Assembly (NCBI GenBank): GCA_958295665.1
Contig: OY282560.1
Location: 258,549,368 to 258,613,367 of the forward strand
Source of the DNA: Tipula vernalis
Taxonomy: Eukaryota > Arthropoda > Insecta > Diptera > Tipulidae
Direction of reading: 5' to 3'
DNA: 64,000 nucleotides
The notes under the pieces are model-generated. The model saw nothing but the letters and a program-made list of their open reading frames with translations, had not been told where the DNA came from and did no database searches. Positions 43,466 through 53,919 of the stretch are shown here, piece after piece. The position numbers were made by a program, and so were the translations under genes. The number at the start of each line of letters is the position of its first letter. Within the stretch, counting starts at the first letter, position 1.

Positions 43466-44908
43466 ATGATTCTCAACGAATTAAAAGTTCCAGAATTAAA
43501 AAGAGAACTAGAGAAACGGGGTTTGGCTACTGATGGTACTAAAGCAGCTTTAAAAGCGCGACTACGTGAGGCCATGCAGAACGAAGGGCTGGACGAGGAA
43601 CATCATGATTTCGGAGAGAAAGTAACGGATGCGGCAACCGTAGAGCAGAAAGCAGAAGATAAACAACCGTTGGTCGAAAAGACACAAGAACATTCTGGAA
43701 GTTTCGATTTGTCGCAGTTAGTAGCTGCTATGAACCAGATGACGGGACAGATGAGTCTAATGAAACAACAAAACGAACGACAGCTAGGAGAAATTAAATA
43801 CGAAATGAAAGAACAGATGGGCGAAATTAGACAGTCAAACCAAATTATAGAGCGTCAGATGGGGGAAATCGCCGAAGGTCAAAAGAATATGGACGAGAAA
43901 ATTCAAGAATTATCTACTAACATACACGGCGAAGTGGAGAAGCTGCAAATGGAGATTCAAAAGGTTGACGAAAAATTAGAAACGAAGGTTCAACATGTTG
44001 AAGAGAAATTGCAAACGGAGATTCAACAGGTTGAAGGAAAATTAGAAATGAAGGTTCAACAAGTTGTGGAAAAATTTCAACGCCTCGAGAAAGATCTAAC
44101 TGATGTCAAGGCAAGTGGAACAACGGTTCAAACCGTTCAATCGATTAAATTAAAGCCACCAACATTCGACGGTACAACATCTTTCGGCATTTTCAAATTT
44201 CAATTTGAAACGGCAGCCAATCAAAACCGTTGGAATGATGAACATCTTGTCGCAGCGTTAATAGTGGCCCTTAAAGGTGAAGCAGCGGAGGCCTTACAAA
44301 CAATCCCGGAAAAAGATCGCAACAGTTATCTCGAAATTATGAAGGCGCTGGATCGGAAGTACGGCAGTGACCACAAGCGGGAAATCTTTCGTATGGAATT
44401 GAAAAGCCGCTATCAAAAGGGAGGAGAATCGCTACAGGAATTTTCATCGGCAATCGAGCGATTAGTACATCTAGCACATACCAGTACATCGGCCGATTAT
44501 ATGGAAAGGCTAAAAATTGACGCATTCATTGACGGCATTCGAGATCCAGAGACACGCAGGGCGGTGATGTTGTCACCTAAAGCAACCTTTGCGGAAACCA
44601 TCGCTTGTGCGTTAACAAATGAAACTGCACAAGCTATCACCAAACCGTCAATGAAAATACGCCGAGTAGAAATCGATACAAGCATAAACAACGAGCGGTC
44701 AACACCAAGATACCGAGATGGAAGCGGCAAAATCAAATGTTGGGCATGTGATAAGGTCGGTCACATCTCTCGCGACTGCTGGGAATTAAGAAGAAAAAGG
44801 GGAAGATCACCATCTCCTATGCAGCGACGACCAAGCGGGGAGCAGGCAGTGGCTAGGCAAGAAGGCCAAATGACGGCGGAGCCGTTAAACTACAACGAGT
44901 CAGCTTAA
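43466..44908 (+). CDS. Gag polyprotein with N-terminal SAP motif, 480 aa
   Basis: The first ATG in good context is 43466; the frame is open slightly upstream only through a GTG. Residues ~3-37 match a SAP DNA-binding motif (LKVPELKRELEKRGLATDGT, KAALKARLREAM). A long coiled coil follows with repeated heptad-like units (KVDEKLETKVQHVEEKLQTE, then IQQVEGKLEMKVQQVVEKFQ). Then comes a retrotransposon-Gag domain (PPTFDGTTSFGIFKFQFETA, LKGEAAEALQTIP, FRMELKSRYQKGGESLQEFS) and one CCHC zinc knuckle (CWACDKVGHISRDC). Gag packages the element RNA; the SAP motif suggests extra DNA or chromatin binding, which is inference. It overlaps Pol by 52 nt in the -1 frame. Confidence 0.88.
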   Translation: MILNELKVPELKRELEKRGLATDGTKAALKARLREAMQNEGLDEEHHDFGEKVTDAATVEQKAEDKQPLVEKTQEHSGSFDLSQLVAAMNQMTGQMSLMKQQNERQLGEIKYEMKEQMGEIRQSNQIIERQMGEIAEGQKNMDEKIQELSTNIHGEVEKLQMEIQKVDEKLETKVQHVEEKLQTEIQQVEGKLEMKVQQVVEKFQRLEKDLTDVKASGTTVQTVQSIKLKPPTFDGTTSFGIFKFQFETAANQNRWNDEHLVAALIVALKGEAAEALQTIPEKDRNSYLEIMKALDRKYGSDHKREIFRMELKSRYQKGGESLQEFSSAIERLVHLAHTSTSADYMERLKIDAFIDGIRDPETRRAVMLSPKATFAETIACALTNETAQAITKPSMKIRRVEIDTSINNERSTPRYRDGSGKIKCWACDKVGHISRDCWELRRKRGRSPSPMQRRPSGEQAVARQEGQMTAEPLNYNESA

Positions 44909-47900
44909 AGGGGCAGAAGCTGACTCCCACAACCGATTGCCCCATAACCTCCATCCGCGTTTCGAAAGTAGCAAGGGGCGGTGACAGCTTAACAATCAAA
45001 GGCGACATTGATGGCACGGATTGCATCATCACTCTGGATACGGGAGCAAATCGCACGATTGTCCGTAAAGATCTGATCGATGGAGATGTACAACCAGCTA
45101 ATGGATTGAAGTTACAAACAGCAACTGGAGATAGTTCAATAATAAAAGGCAAAAAGATCGTGAAAATAAAAATCGGGAGAACTCTTTTCCAACACGAAGT
45201 ACTGATTGCAGATATTGTGGATGAAATCATAATGGGGATGGACTTCATGAGGGCAAATGGCTTCGTGGTGGATGTTGGACGAGGAGTTTTAAGTTACGAT
45301 AACATCGAGTTGCCACTTCAATCTAGCAGTGCCGGAGCAACTATCAGGCGAATTATTATTGATCATCGGGAGAAGCTGCCACCGAATTCAGAGACGATCC
45401 TATGGGGAAAATTGGAGGGAGGTTCTGGGTCACCCAGGTTGTGGGTTGTGGAAGCTAACGAAGAGGAGAACGGAGCCAAGGAAATTATAATCGGGAAAGC
45501 CCTAGTTAAACCAGACAACGACAATAGAGTACCAATTAGGACTCTAAATCTCTCGGATAAGACGAAAACCATCAAGAAAGGGACAGTCATCGGAAAATGT
45601 AACGAGGTTTCAACTATAGTAAAGTGTGAACAGAGAAGTCCGGTTGAAAAAGCCGACATGCAAGGGCAGAAAGAAATGGTAGAACAACTTATGCAGAAAT
45701 GGACCGAAGATCTTACCGAGGCACAGAAAAATTCTGCACATCAACTACTCAAACGGTACACGTCCATATTCTGCAGTACATCGGATAATAACGGAAGGAC
45801 CTCAATGGTAAAGCACCGCATTGATACGGGAGCAGAGATGCCAATTCGTCAACCACCCAGGAGACTACCTTTGGCAAAACAACAAGAACTCAATCGAATG
45901 GTAACAGATATGCAGGCAGCAGGAGTAATTGAACCATCCAATAGCCCATGGAGCTCACCGGTAGTATTGGTCGAGAAGAAGGACGGTAGCATGAGATTTT
46001 GCGTTGATTACCGAAAACTCAATGCTGTGACGAAAAAAGATAGCTACCCACTGCCAAGGATCGATGACACGTTAGACACATTATCGGGTGCTCAAATATT
46101 TTCGACATTAGATTTACAAAGCGGCTATTGGCAGGTGGAAGTCCATGAGGAAGATCGCGAGAAAACAGCGTTCAGTGTGGGTAACGGACTTTGGCAATTT
46201 AATGTTATGCCGTTCGGATTATGTAATGCCCCTGCGACTTTTGAACGATTAATGGAGCGCGTGTTAAAGGGATTACATTGGAAGACTTGCCTAATATATC
46301 TGGACGACATCATCGTTATGGGGAAGGATTTTGACGAGCATCTAAAGAACTTGGCGGAAGTTTTGGATCGGATACAGGCTGCCGGATTGAAGTTAAGTCC
46401 AAAGAAGTGTAAGCTGTTCAGAACTGAAGTCAAATATTTGGGTCATCTCGTAACGATTAATGGAATTCACACCGACGAAGAAAAGATCGCAGCGGTTAAG
46501 AACTGGCCAAGACCTAAAAATTTACACGAATTACGAAGCTTTCTCGGATTGTGCACCTATTATAGACGCTTCGTGCCAGGATTCGCCAACATCGCCAAGA
46601 GTTTACACGAGTTGACCAGGAAGAACAAGGCATTCGAATGGAAGAATGACCAGGAAGAAGCATTCGTGGAACTAAGGAGACGGTTGTGTGCCGCGCCAAT
46701 CCTCGCGTACCCTATACCCAACGTGAAATTTATTTTGGACACCGATGCAAGTAATGACGGTATAGGAGGTGTGTTATCACAGAAAATTAATGGTCAAGAA
46801 AGAGTTATTGCGTACTTCTCCAAAACATTATCAAAACCGGAGCGTAATTACTGCGTGACACGGAAAGAATTGTTGGCTATAGTGGAGTGTGTCAAGCATT
46901 TCCATAAGTATCTTTATGGCCAAAAATTCCATTTACGGACAGATCACGGCGCTTTACGGTGGCTGTTACAATTTAAGAATCCAGAGGGACAAGTAGCACG
47001 CTGGATCGAACGTCTTCAAAGCTACGATTTCCAAATTGAACATCGGAAGGGAAGTGCACACAGAAATGCCGACGCATTATCAAGACGGCCGTGTCCAGTA
47101 GAATGTAAACATTGTGGCCATGTTGAAGCAAAGGAAGGCATCATCGACGTTAGGCTTACGCAAGTGCTGCCTGATGAGGAGTGGACCGACGAAATGATCA
47201 GGAAAGAGCAATTGGATGATACGGATTTATCAGTTATAATGGAATGGAAGGAAAAGGAACACCGGCCAACTTGGAGCGAGATCGCGGACAAAACTCCCAT
47301 TGTCAAGGCTTATTGGGCTCAATGGGATAGCCTCCGTCTTGAGAATGGCTGTTTAAAACGATTGTGGGAAAGCACGGATGGCAAAGTGAAGCAATTGTTG
47401 CTGGTGATACCAAAGTGCCGGATTGTAGAAATTCTGAATGAGTATCATGGAGGAGCAAGTGGGGGCCACCTTGGAATTAATAAAACTCTAGCAAAGATAC
47501 GCCAACGATTCTACTGGGCAGGATGTAGGCAGTCTGTGATAGAATGGTGCCAAAAATGTGACCAATGTGCGGCGGTGAAGGGACCCGCACGCAAAAGTCG
47601 TGGAACCATGAAGCAATATAACGTTGGAGCACCATTCGAAAGAATTGCAATGGATGTAGCGGGCCCATTTCCCACCACTGAGAGCGGCAACAAATATGTG
47701 CTAGTAATCATGGATTATTTCAGCAAATGGCCGGAGGTGTACCCCATTCCCAATCAGGAGACGACAACAATAGCTGATGCCGTGGTAAACAATTGGATTA
47801 GCAGATTTGGAGTGCCGATGGAGATTCATACCGATCAAGGACGGAATTTTGAATCGGTGGTGTTTCAAGAAATATGCCAGATGCTCGGTATAAATAAAAC

Positions 47901-48507
47901 GAGAACAACGCCTTTGCATCCACAGTCTGACGGTATGGTGGAAAGATTCAATGGTACATTGGAGGAATATCTAGCAAAGGTCGTTGAGAAAAACCAACGC
48001 CACTGGGATCGACATATACCGATGTTTCTGATGGCCTATCGATCAGCTATACATGACACAACCGGAATGACACCAGCTAAAACGTTATTTGGAGATAATC
48101 TACGGTTACCTGGAGATCTAAAGTTTGGGGCTGTACCATCATTGGCTTTATGTGGACAAGATTACGTAGACCGAATGAAAGAGGAACTTAATGAGATTCA
48201 TCAATTTGTACGGGAGAAAATACGGATGTCAAGTGACCGGATGAAGGCTCGATATGACATACGAGCAAATAACCAGGGCTTCCAGGAAGGGCAATTAGTA
48301 TGGCTTCACAACCCGCAACGGAAAAAGGGATTATCACCGAAGCTGCAACCAGCATGGGAAGGACCTTATACTGTCATCACAAGGATGAACGACGTGGTTT
48401 ATCGGATACGGAAGGGACATCGAGGTAAACCAAAGGTGGTGCATTTGGAGAGGCTGGCCCTATACAGAGGAGGTGATTTGGGTCCTGTTCGGGACGAACA
48501 GGCTTAG
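44857..48507 (+). CDS. Pol polyprotein: protease, RT, RNase H, integrase
   Basis: The frame opens after a stop at 44854 and overlaps the end of Gag by 52 nt in the -1 frame, so expression probably needs ribosomal frameshifting. Visible domains: aspartic protease (LDTGANRTIV); RT with FCVDYRKLNAVTKKDSYPLP, FSTLDLQSGYWQVEV and the catalytic IYLDDIIVMG; RNase H (FILDTDASNDGIGGVLSQ, TRKELLAIVECVKHF, LRTDHGALRWLL); and the integrase zinc finger (GGHLGINKTLAKIRQRFYWA, CQKCDQC). The integrase core has its three acidic residues in AMDVAGPF, IHTDQGRNFES and DGMVERFNGTLEEYL. A GPY-like C-terminal module (PAWEGPYTVITRMNDVVYRI) ends it. All catalytic residues are present and the frame is intact, so this copy may encode active enzymes. 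Confidence 0.9.
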   Translation, partial: ARRPNDGGAVKLQRVSLKGQKLTPTTDCPITSIRVSKVARGGDSLTIKGDIDGTDCIITLDTGANRTIVRKDLIDGDVQPANGLKLQTATGDSSIIKGKKIVKIKIGRTLFQHEVLIADIVDEIIMGMDFMRANGFVVDVGRGVLSYDNIELPLQSSSAGATIRRIIIDHREKLPPNSETILWGKLEGGSGSPRLWVVEANEEENGAKEIIIGKALVKPDNDNRVPIRTLNLSDKTKTIKKGTVIGKCNEVSTIVKCEQRSPVEKADMQGQKEMVEQLMQKWTEDLTEAQKNSAHQLLKRYTSIFCSTSDNNGRTSMVKHRIDTGAEMPIRQPPRRLPLAKQQELNRMVTDMQAAGVIEPSNSPWSSPVVLVEKKDGSMRFCVDYRKLNAVTKKDSYPLPRIDDTLDTLSGAQIFSTLDLQSGYWQVEVHEEDREKTAFSVGNGLWQFNVMPFGLCNAPATFERLMERVLKGLHWKTCLIYLDDIIVMGKDFDEHLKNLAEVLDRIQAAGLKLSPKKCKLFRTEVKYLGHLVTINGIHTDEEKIAAVKNWPRPKNLHELRSFLGLCTYYRRFVPGFANIAKSLHELTRKNKAFEWKNDQEEAFVELRRRLCAAPILAYPIPNVKFILDTDASNDGIGGVLSQKINGQERVIAYFSKTLSKPERNYCVTRKELLAIVECVKHFHKYLYGQKFHLRTDHGALRWLLQFKNPEGQVARWIERLQSYDFQIEHRKGSAHRNADALSRRPCPVECKHCGHVEAKEGIIDVRLTQVLPDEEWTDEMIRKEQLDDTDLSVIMEWKEKEHRPTWSEIADKTPIVKAYWAQWDSLRLENGCLKRLWESTDGKVKQLLLVIPKCRIVEILNEYHGGASGGHLGINKTLAKIRQRFYWAGCRQSVIEWCQKCDQCAAVKGPARKSRGTMKQYNVGAPFERIAMDVAGPFPTTESGNKYVLVIMDYFSKWPEVYPIPNQETTTIADAVVNNWISRFGVPMEIHTDQGRNFESVVFQEICQMLGINKTRTTPLHPQSDGMVERFNGTLEEYLAKVVEKNQRHWDRHIPMFLMAYRSAIHDTTGMTPAKTLFGDNLRLPGDLKFGAVPSLALCGQDYVDRMKEELNEIHQFVREKIRMSSDRMKARYDIRANNQGFQEGQLVWLHNPQRKKGLSPKLQPAWEGPYTVITRMNDVVYRIRKGHRGKPKVVHLERLALYRGGDLGPVRDEQA

Positions 48508-48517
48508 GTGGGGGTAG

Positions 48518-48880
48518 TGTGACGGTGACACCTAGTGTGTAATAGAATAAGTTAAAATTAATAGCTCAATGTTAAACTGTTCTAAATGGAATTTTCCATG
48601 ATACAATTGTTATACACTATTCTAACTAGAAAAATCATGAGCTTTCTAGAAGTTTGGTTTGTGTATATAAAAAGGCGAACGAAATCGAATTGGATCAGTA
48701 ATATTTGGTACGCGATAGTATAAAGATTAAAAGGAATTAAAAAGTGATTTAAAAAGTGTTGTAGTGCGATAAATAAAGTAAAAGTGATCAGTAAAATTTA
48801 AGAATAATTTATATAAAGTGATTTTGTGAATTTTTATTGATAAACTGTGTTGTAATAAATTTTGTGAAATAAATAAATTC
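48518..48880 (+). repeat. 3' LTR of gypsy copy 1, truncated
   Basis: It matches 42980-43340 of the 5' LTR nearly base for base up to aaataaataaattc at 48880, then changes abruptly to accgatgtgaacttggcccg, the edge of the foldback element. About 80 bp of the LTR end are missing. Confidence 0.9.
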
Positions 48881-49719
48881 ACCGATGTGAACTTGGCCCG
48901 AAAAACCATCCCGAAAAAAAACCTTTTCAAAAAAATTATGTGTGTCCTCGCTAAATTTATAAAAAAAAAGCCTTACAGCACGAAAACTAATATTTTATTA
49001 CGTACAAAGAAAATAACACTTCATCCCGAAAAATATTATTTTTATTTTTACCCGTACTAATGTATTCATTTCATATAAAATATCTATTTTGTAGAAACTA
49101 AAGAAGTGTTTAAAGAAATAAATTATTTTATTAAATTTTTTAATGTTCGATTTTATAATTTTGTAATTATTAATATTGTAAAGTAAACCACGTATACCAT
49201 CATTTGGACGATAAATTAATTCATTTATTTTTGGGTTTATTTCTGGTTTCAGTTTGATTTCAGATTTTTTTGTCAAAATTCTAAACATTATACCAACAAT
49301 ACAAAAATAGTTACAAAAATTGCTGCGAGTACCTTCAATCGACTCGTACTTGTTAAAACTAATCGAAACGAAATTACGTCGGTGGCATTTCGCAACCAGG
49401 TGGAACTAAGAATTTATGGCCGTTTGATTTGGACAAAAGAGAATTTTTTTTGTTAAATTTACAAGTGATGCTAAATTTAAAACTAAACTTGGTTCATTAT
49501 AATTTAGGCATTATTAATGAAAACATGAATATTAAAATTTAATATAAAATTGTTGAAACACTGAAGTGAATTGTTTAAATAGTATTGTATTTCATCCATT
49601 ATATATGTATACAAAACAAAAGAGGTGATAATTATAAGGAATGTAATTAATATAACAAGAAATACGAGAACTAAATCAAATGGTATCATGTTTCATAGTA
49701 AAATTTCAACCCATGTGAT

Positions 49720-50215
49720 TTCGAGAAGGGTGATTTAAAGCGTTATATTCATGATAACTAACGTTGGTCAGAAACTTTCATTTATCAAACGCTGTGGCGA
49801 AACTCACAGGGATTGATCTATATAACGGGATATGGCATTGACACAGTAGGGCCCTTAGCTACGTAAATTTATAAGCCAGATATCTATGCGATGGCGAGAA
49901 GGTTGATTTAAAGCGTTATATTCACGGTAACTGACGTTGGTCAGAAACCTTGATTTATAAAACACTGTGGCGAAACTTACAGGGATTGATCTATATAACG
50001 GGATATGGCATGGATACAGTAGGGCCCTTAGCTACGTAAATTTATAAGCTAGATATCTATGCGATGGCGAGAAGGGTGATTTAAAGCGTTATATTCATGA
50101 TAACTAACGTTGGTCAGAAACTTTTATTTATCAAACGCTGTGGCGAAACTCACAGGGATTGATCTATATAACGGGATATGGCATGGACACAGTAGGGCCC
50201 TTAGCTACGATGATC
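49720..50215 (-). repeat. Left satellite array, about three ~172-bp units
   Basis: The unit contains gatttaaagcgttatattca, the phrase aactaacgttggtcagaaac, and gggattgatctatataacgg. It repeats near 49731, 49904 and 50076. It is the inverted counterpart of the array at 51270-53510. Confidence 0.9.
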
Positions 50216-50729
50216 TAAAAAAATATATAGCTACTGCAAGAAATCCGCATAGTACTGAAGTAAATCCACACATGGTAGTTTACACAAGATCCCTGATGTG
50301 AAGATATCAATACTCGAAACTATCTATTCATACTTAACTTTATCTAGCAAAGTCCTAACTAGAAAACTTTTGAAGGAGACCAAATAAATGTGACATATTG
50401 TATTGTACCCATAACTTATAGAGATCTTACATATGACTAACCCTCTATTACCCACTAATTGCTTTAAAACTACACTCACCGGCATAGAAAATAAATCTAC
50501 CCTACAAATTTCTCTTTTTTTTCTGAAATATATTTTAAACAGCATTAGCTGGAAACATGAAACAAAAGCCAAATTCTAGGCCATTCAAAACAATCATAGA
50601 AAATATGTGATGGCGTGGAAAATTTAAATGCAAATTAATAATCGAAAATTTGTGAAATCATTTTTGCTATATTCAATGGTTTTATTGTCGAGTTTACATT
50701 TTGTTGTATCAGTGTGTTACGTTTTTATT

Positions 50730-51260
50730 ATGTCGCTAGACTCAGAAATTGTAACGACAATCGTGGCATTGTTGGAAGATAAGAGAAGCCAACGTTACTT
50801 CCCTATTATGTTTCGGATTTCCCGTAGTACCATACAACGTGTTTCGTCGGGATTTTTCAAGACAATGTTTTATACCAGGCGACAAAGTACTTTTAGCAAA
50901 GAGTAACAAACGTTCAAGATAAACATTTTGTAGTTTCATTAACTCTTAGAAATCGCCATGCAACCGCTGTTGACCAACAGCAATGAATTGTAAACACATA
51001 TGTAAATGTAATATAAATGTTAGTGGAAAAACCTTCAACGGATCAGCCCATCATCAGTTCCAAACGGATATACTATATAACGGCCGTTCGGTGTATATTA
51101 ACAAAATATTGGAAACATTTGTTGTTCCCCATGCACCAATAATAGCCAATAATTTCGTTCTAATGCACGATAGTGCGATACCAGAATACTTGACAGATGT
51201 AAATATTTCGAAGATGACTTTGTTATTTAAATTAAAAATATATATTCTAAAAATGAACCA
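50730..51260 (+). pseudogene. Tc1-like transposase remnant
   Basis: The ATG at 50730 opens the helix-turn-helix start typical of Tc1-like transposases (MSLDSEIVTTIVALLEDKRS, FRISRSTIQRV, TRRQS). A second piece, in another frame near 50940, is LRNRHATAVDQQQ, the family's second DNA-binding helix region. A third (ILETFVVPHAPIIANNFVLM, then HDSAIPEYLTD) corresponds to the catalytic block with HDNAxPH, here with its proline-histidine replaced. About half of the enzyme is missing and several frame changes are needed, so it is dead. It lies exactly between the two opposed satellite arrays. Confidence 0.7.
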
Positions 51261-51269
51261 CAACTGTAG

Positions 51270-53510
51270 CCCTTTAAATCACCCTTCTCGCCTTCGCATA
51301 GTAAAGGGATCTACTGTACCTATGCCATATATAGATCAATCCCTGTGAGTTTCGCCACAGCGTTTGATAAATCAAAGTTTCTGGCCAACGTTAGTTATCA
51401 TGAATATAACGCTTTAAATCACCCTTCTCGCCATCGCATGGATATCTAGCTTATAAATTTACGTAGCTAAGGGCTCTAATGTATCCATGCCATATCCCGT
51501 TATATAGATCAATCCCTGTGAGTTTCGCCACAGCGTTTGATAAATCAAAGTTTCGGACCAACGTCAGTTACCATGAATATAACGCTTTAAATCACCCTTC
51601 TCGCCATCGCATAAATATCTAGCTAATAAATTTACATTGCTAAGGGCCCTACTGCGTCCATGCCATATCCCGTTATATAGATCAATCCCTGTGAGTTTCG
51701 CCACAGTGTTTGATAAATCAAAGTTTCTGACCAACGTCAGTTACCATAAATATAACGCTTTAAATCACCCTTCTCGCCATCGCATATATATCTGGCTTAT
51801 GAATTTACATAGCTGAGAGCCCTACTGCGTCCATGCCATATCCCGTTATATAGATCAATCCCTGTGAGTTTTGCCACAGCGTTTGATAAATCAAAGTTTC
51901 GGACCAACGTCACTTACCGTGGATATAACGCTTTAAATTACCCTTCTCGCCATCGCATAGATATCTAGCTTATAAATTTACGTAACTAAGGGCCCTACTG
52001 TGTCCATTCCATATCCCGTTATATAGATCAATCCCTGTGAGTTTCGCCACAGCGTTTGATAAATCAAAGTTTCTGACCAACGTTAGTTATCATGAATATA
52101 ACGCTTTAAATCACCCTTCTCGCCATCGCATAGATATCTACCTTATAAATTTACGTAACTAAGGGCCCTACTGTGTCTATGCCATATCCCGTTATATAGA
52201 TCAATCCCTGTGAGTTTCGCCACAGCGTTTGATAAATGAAAGTTTCTGACCAACGTTAGTTATCATGAATTTAACGCTTTAAATCACCCTTCTCGCCATC
52301 GCATAGATATCTAGCTTATAAATTTACGTAGCTAAGGGCCCTACTGTGTCCATGCCATATCCCGTTATATAGATCAATCCCTGTAAGTTTCGCCACAGTG
52401 TTTTATAAATCCAGGTTTCTGACCAACGTTGCTTACCGTGAATATAACGCTTTAAATCAACCTTCTCGCCATCGCATAGGTATCTGGCTTATAAATTTAC
52501 GTAGCTTAGGGCCCTACTGTGTCCATGCCATATCCCGTTATATAGATCAATCCCTGTAAGTTTCGCCACAGTGTTTTATAAATCAAGGTTTCTGACCAAC
52601 GTTGCTTACCGTGAATATAACGCTTTAAATCAACCTTCTCGCCATCGCATAGATATCTGGCTTATAAATTTACGTAGCTAAGGGCCCTACTGTGTCCATG
52701 CCATATCCCGTTATATAGATCAATCCCTGTGAGTTTCGCCACAGCGTTTGATAAATGAAAGTTTCTGACCAACGTTAGTTATCATGAATATAACGCTTTA
52801 AATCACCCTTCTCGCCATCGCATAGATATCTAGCTTATAAATTTACGTAGCTAAGGGCCCTACTGTGTCCATGCCATATCCCGTTATATAGATCAATCCC
52901 TGTAAGTTTCGCCACAGTGTTTTATATATCCAGGTTTCTGACCAACGTTGCTTACCGTGAATATAACGCTTTAAATCAACCTTCTTGCCATCGCATAGAT
53001 ATCTGGCTTATAAATTTACGTAGCTAAGGGCCCTACTGTGTCCATGCCATATCCCGTTATATAGATCAATCCCTGTAAGTTTCGCCACAGTGTTTTATAA
53101 ATCAAGGTTTCTGACCAACGTTGCTTACCGTGAATATAACGCTTTAAATCAACCTTCTCGCCATCGCATAGATATCTGGCTTATAAATTTACGTAGCTAA
53201 GGGCCCTACTGTGTCCATGCCATATCCCGTTATATAGATCAATCCCTGTGAGTTTCGCCACAGCGTTTGATAAATGAAAGTTTCTGACCAACGTTAGTTA
53301 TCATGAATATAACGCTTTAAATCACCCTTCTCGCCATCGCATAGATATCTAGCTTATAAATTTACGTAGCTAAAGGCCCTAGTGTGTCCATGCCATATCC
53401 CGTTATATAGATCAATCCCTGTGAGTTTCGCCACAGCGTTTGATAAATGAAAGTTTCTAACCAACGTAAGTTATCATGAATATAACGCTTTAAATCAACC
53501 TTCTTGAAAT
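51270..53510 (+). repeat. Right satellite array, ~14 units of ~172 bp with higher-order structure
   Basis: The phrase ctttaaatcacccttctcgc or its variant with caacc recurs near 51271, 51410, 51582, 51757, 51930, 52104, 52276, 52449, 52621, 52796, 52968, 53140, 53315 and 53490. From about 52200 two unit types alternate. Type A has gaaagtttctgaccaacg with gttagttatc; type B has aggtttctgaccaacg with ttgcttaccg. They run A-B-B-A-B-B-A-A, a higher-order repeat of about 519 bp. Confidence 0.9.
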
Positions 53511-53919
53511 CACATGGGTTGAAATTTTACTATGAAACCTGATTCCATTTGATTTAGTTCTCGTATTTTAATTATTCTTGTTATATTAATTACATTCCTT
53601 ATAATTATCACCTCTTTTGTTTTGTATACATATATAATGGATGAAATACAATACTATTTAAACAATTCACTTCAGTGTTATATTAAATTTTAATATTCAT
53701 ATTTTGATTAATAATGCCTAAATTATAATGAACAAAGTTTAGTTTTAAATTTAGCATATTTATCCTACGAAAAATTTTTCGGGCTGAATTTTCGTTTTGT
53801 ATACTAATTTTCAATTTTTCGGGCTGGAAGCTAAGACACTTTAGATTTTTAGCAAATTCACATTCTGAAAAGACCTTTTCGGGCTGAAAGGTTTTTTCGG
53901 GCTAACTTCACATACATAA

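Larger units (their letters stand above)
42980..48880 (+). mobile_element. Ty3/gypsy LTR retrotransposon, copy 1
   Basis: The 5' LTR is 42980-43422, then a likely primer-binding site (tttggtgacagcggtggga), Gag 43466-44908, Pol 44857-48507, a purine tract aggtgggggtag, and the 3' LTR from 48518, cut off at 48880 after about 363 bp. No envelope gene is present. The order protease, RT, RNase H, integrase defines Ty3/gypsy. The two LTRs differ at very few positions (for example gtgaagg versus gtgacgg at the start), so insertion was recent. The 3' LTR lost its last ~80 bp where the satellite-armed foldback element begins. Confidence 0.9.
48881..53919. mobile_element. Foldback element: dead Tc1-like transposase between opposed satellite arrays
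   Basis: The outer ends are inverted: tgtgaacttggcccgaaaaa at the left, and tgtgaagttagcccgaaaaa read from the right. Both have further gcccgaaaa or cccgaaaa motifs inward. Next, a ~300-bp segment at 49480-49720 matches inverted sequence at 53500-53770. Then come arrays of a ~172-bp unit: about three copies at the left (49720-50215) and about fourteen, inverted, at the right (51270-53510). The centre (50220-51260) holds a decayed Tc1-like transposase. The whole is a very large, asymmetric inverted repeat (~1.3 kb against ~2.6 kb), a foldback architecture reminiscent of Galileo-type elements although the transposase relic is Tc1-like. Confidence 0.75.

Noticed and set aside
51270..53510. Regular repeats that could suggest a CRISPR-like array
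   Set aside because: Units are ~172 bp with no distinct spacers, are inverted at the left side, and the surroundings are clearly eukaryotic; this is satellite DNA.
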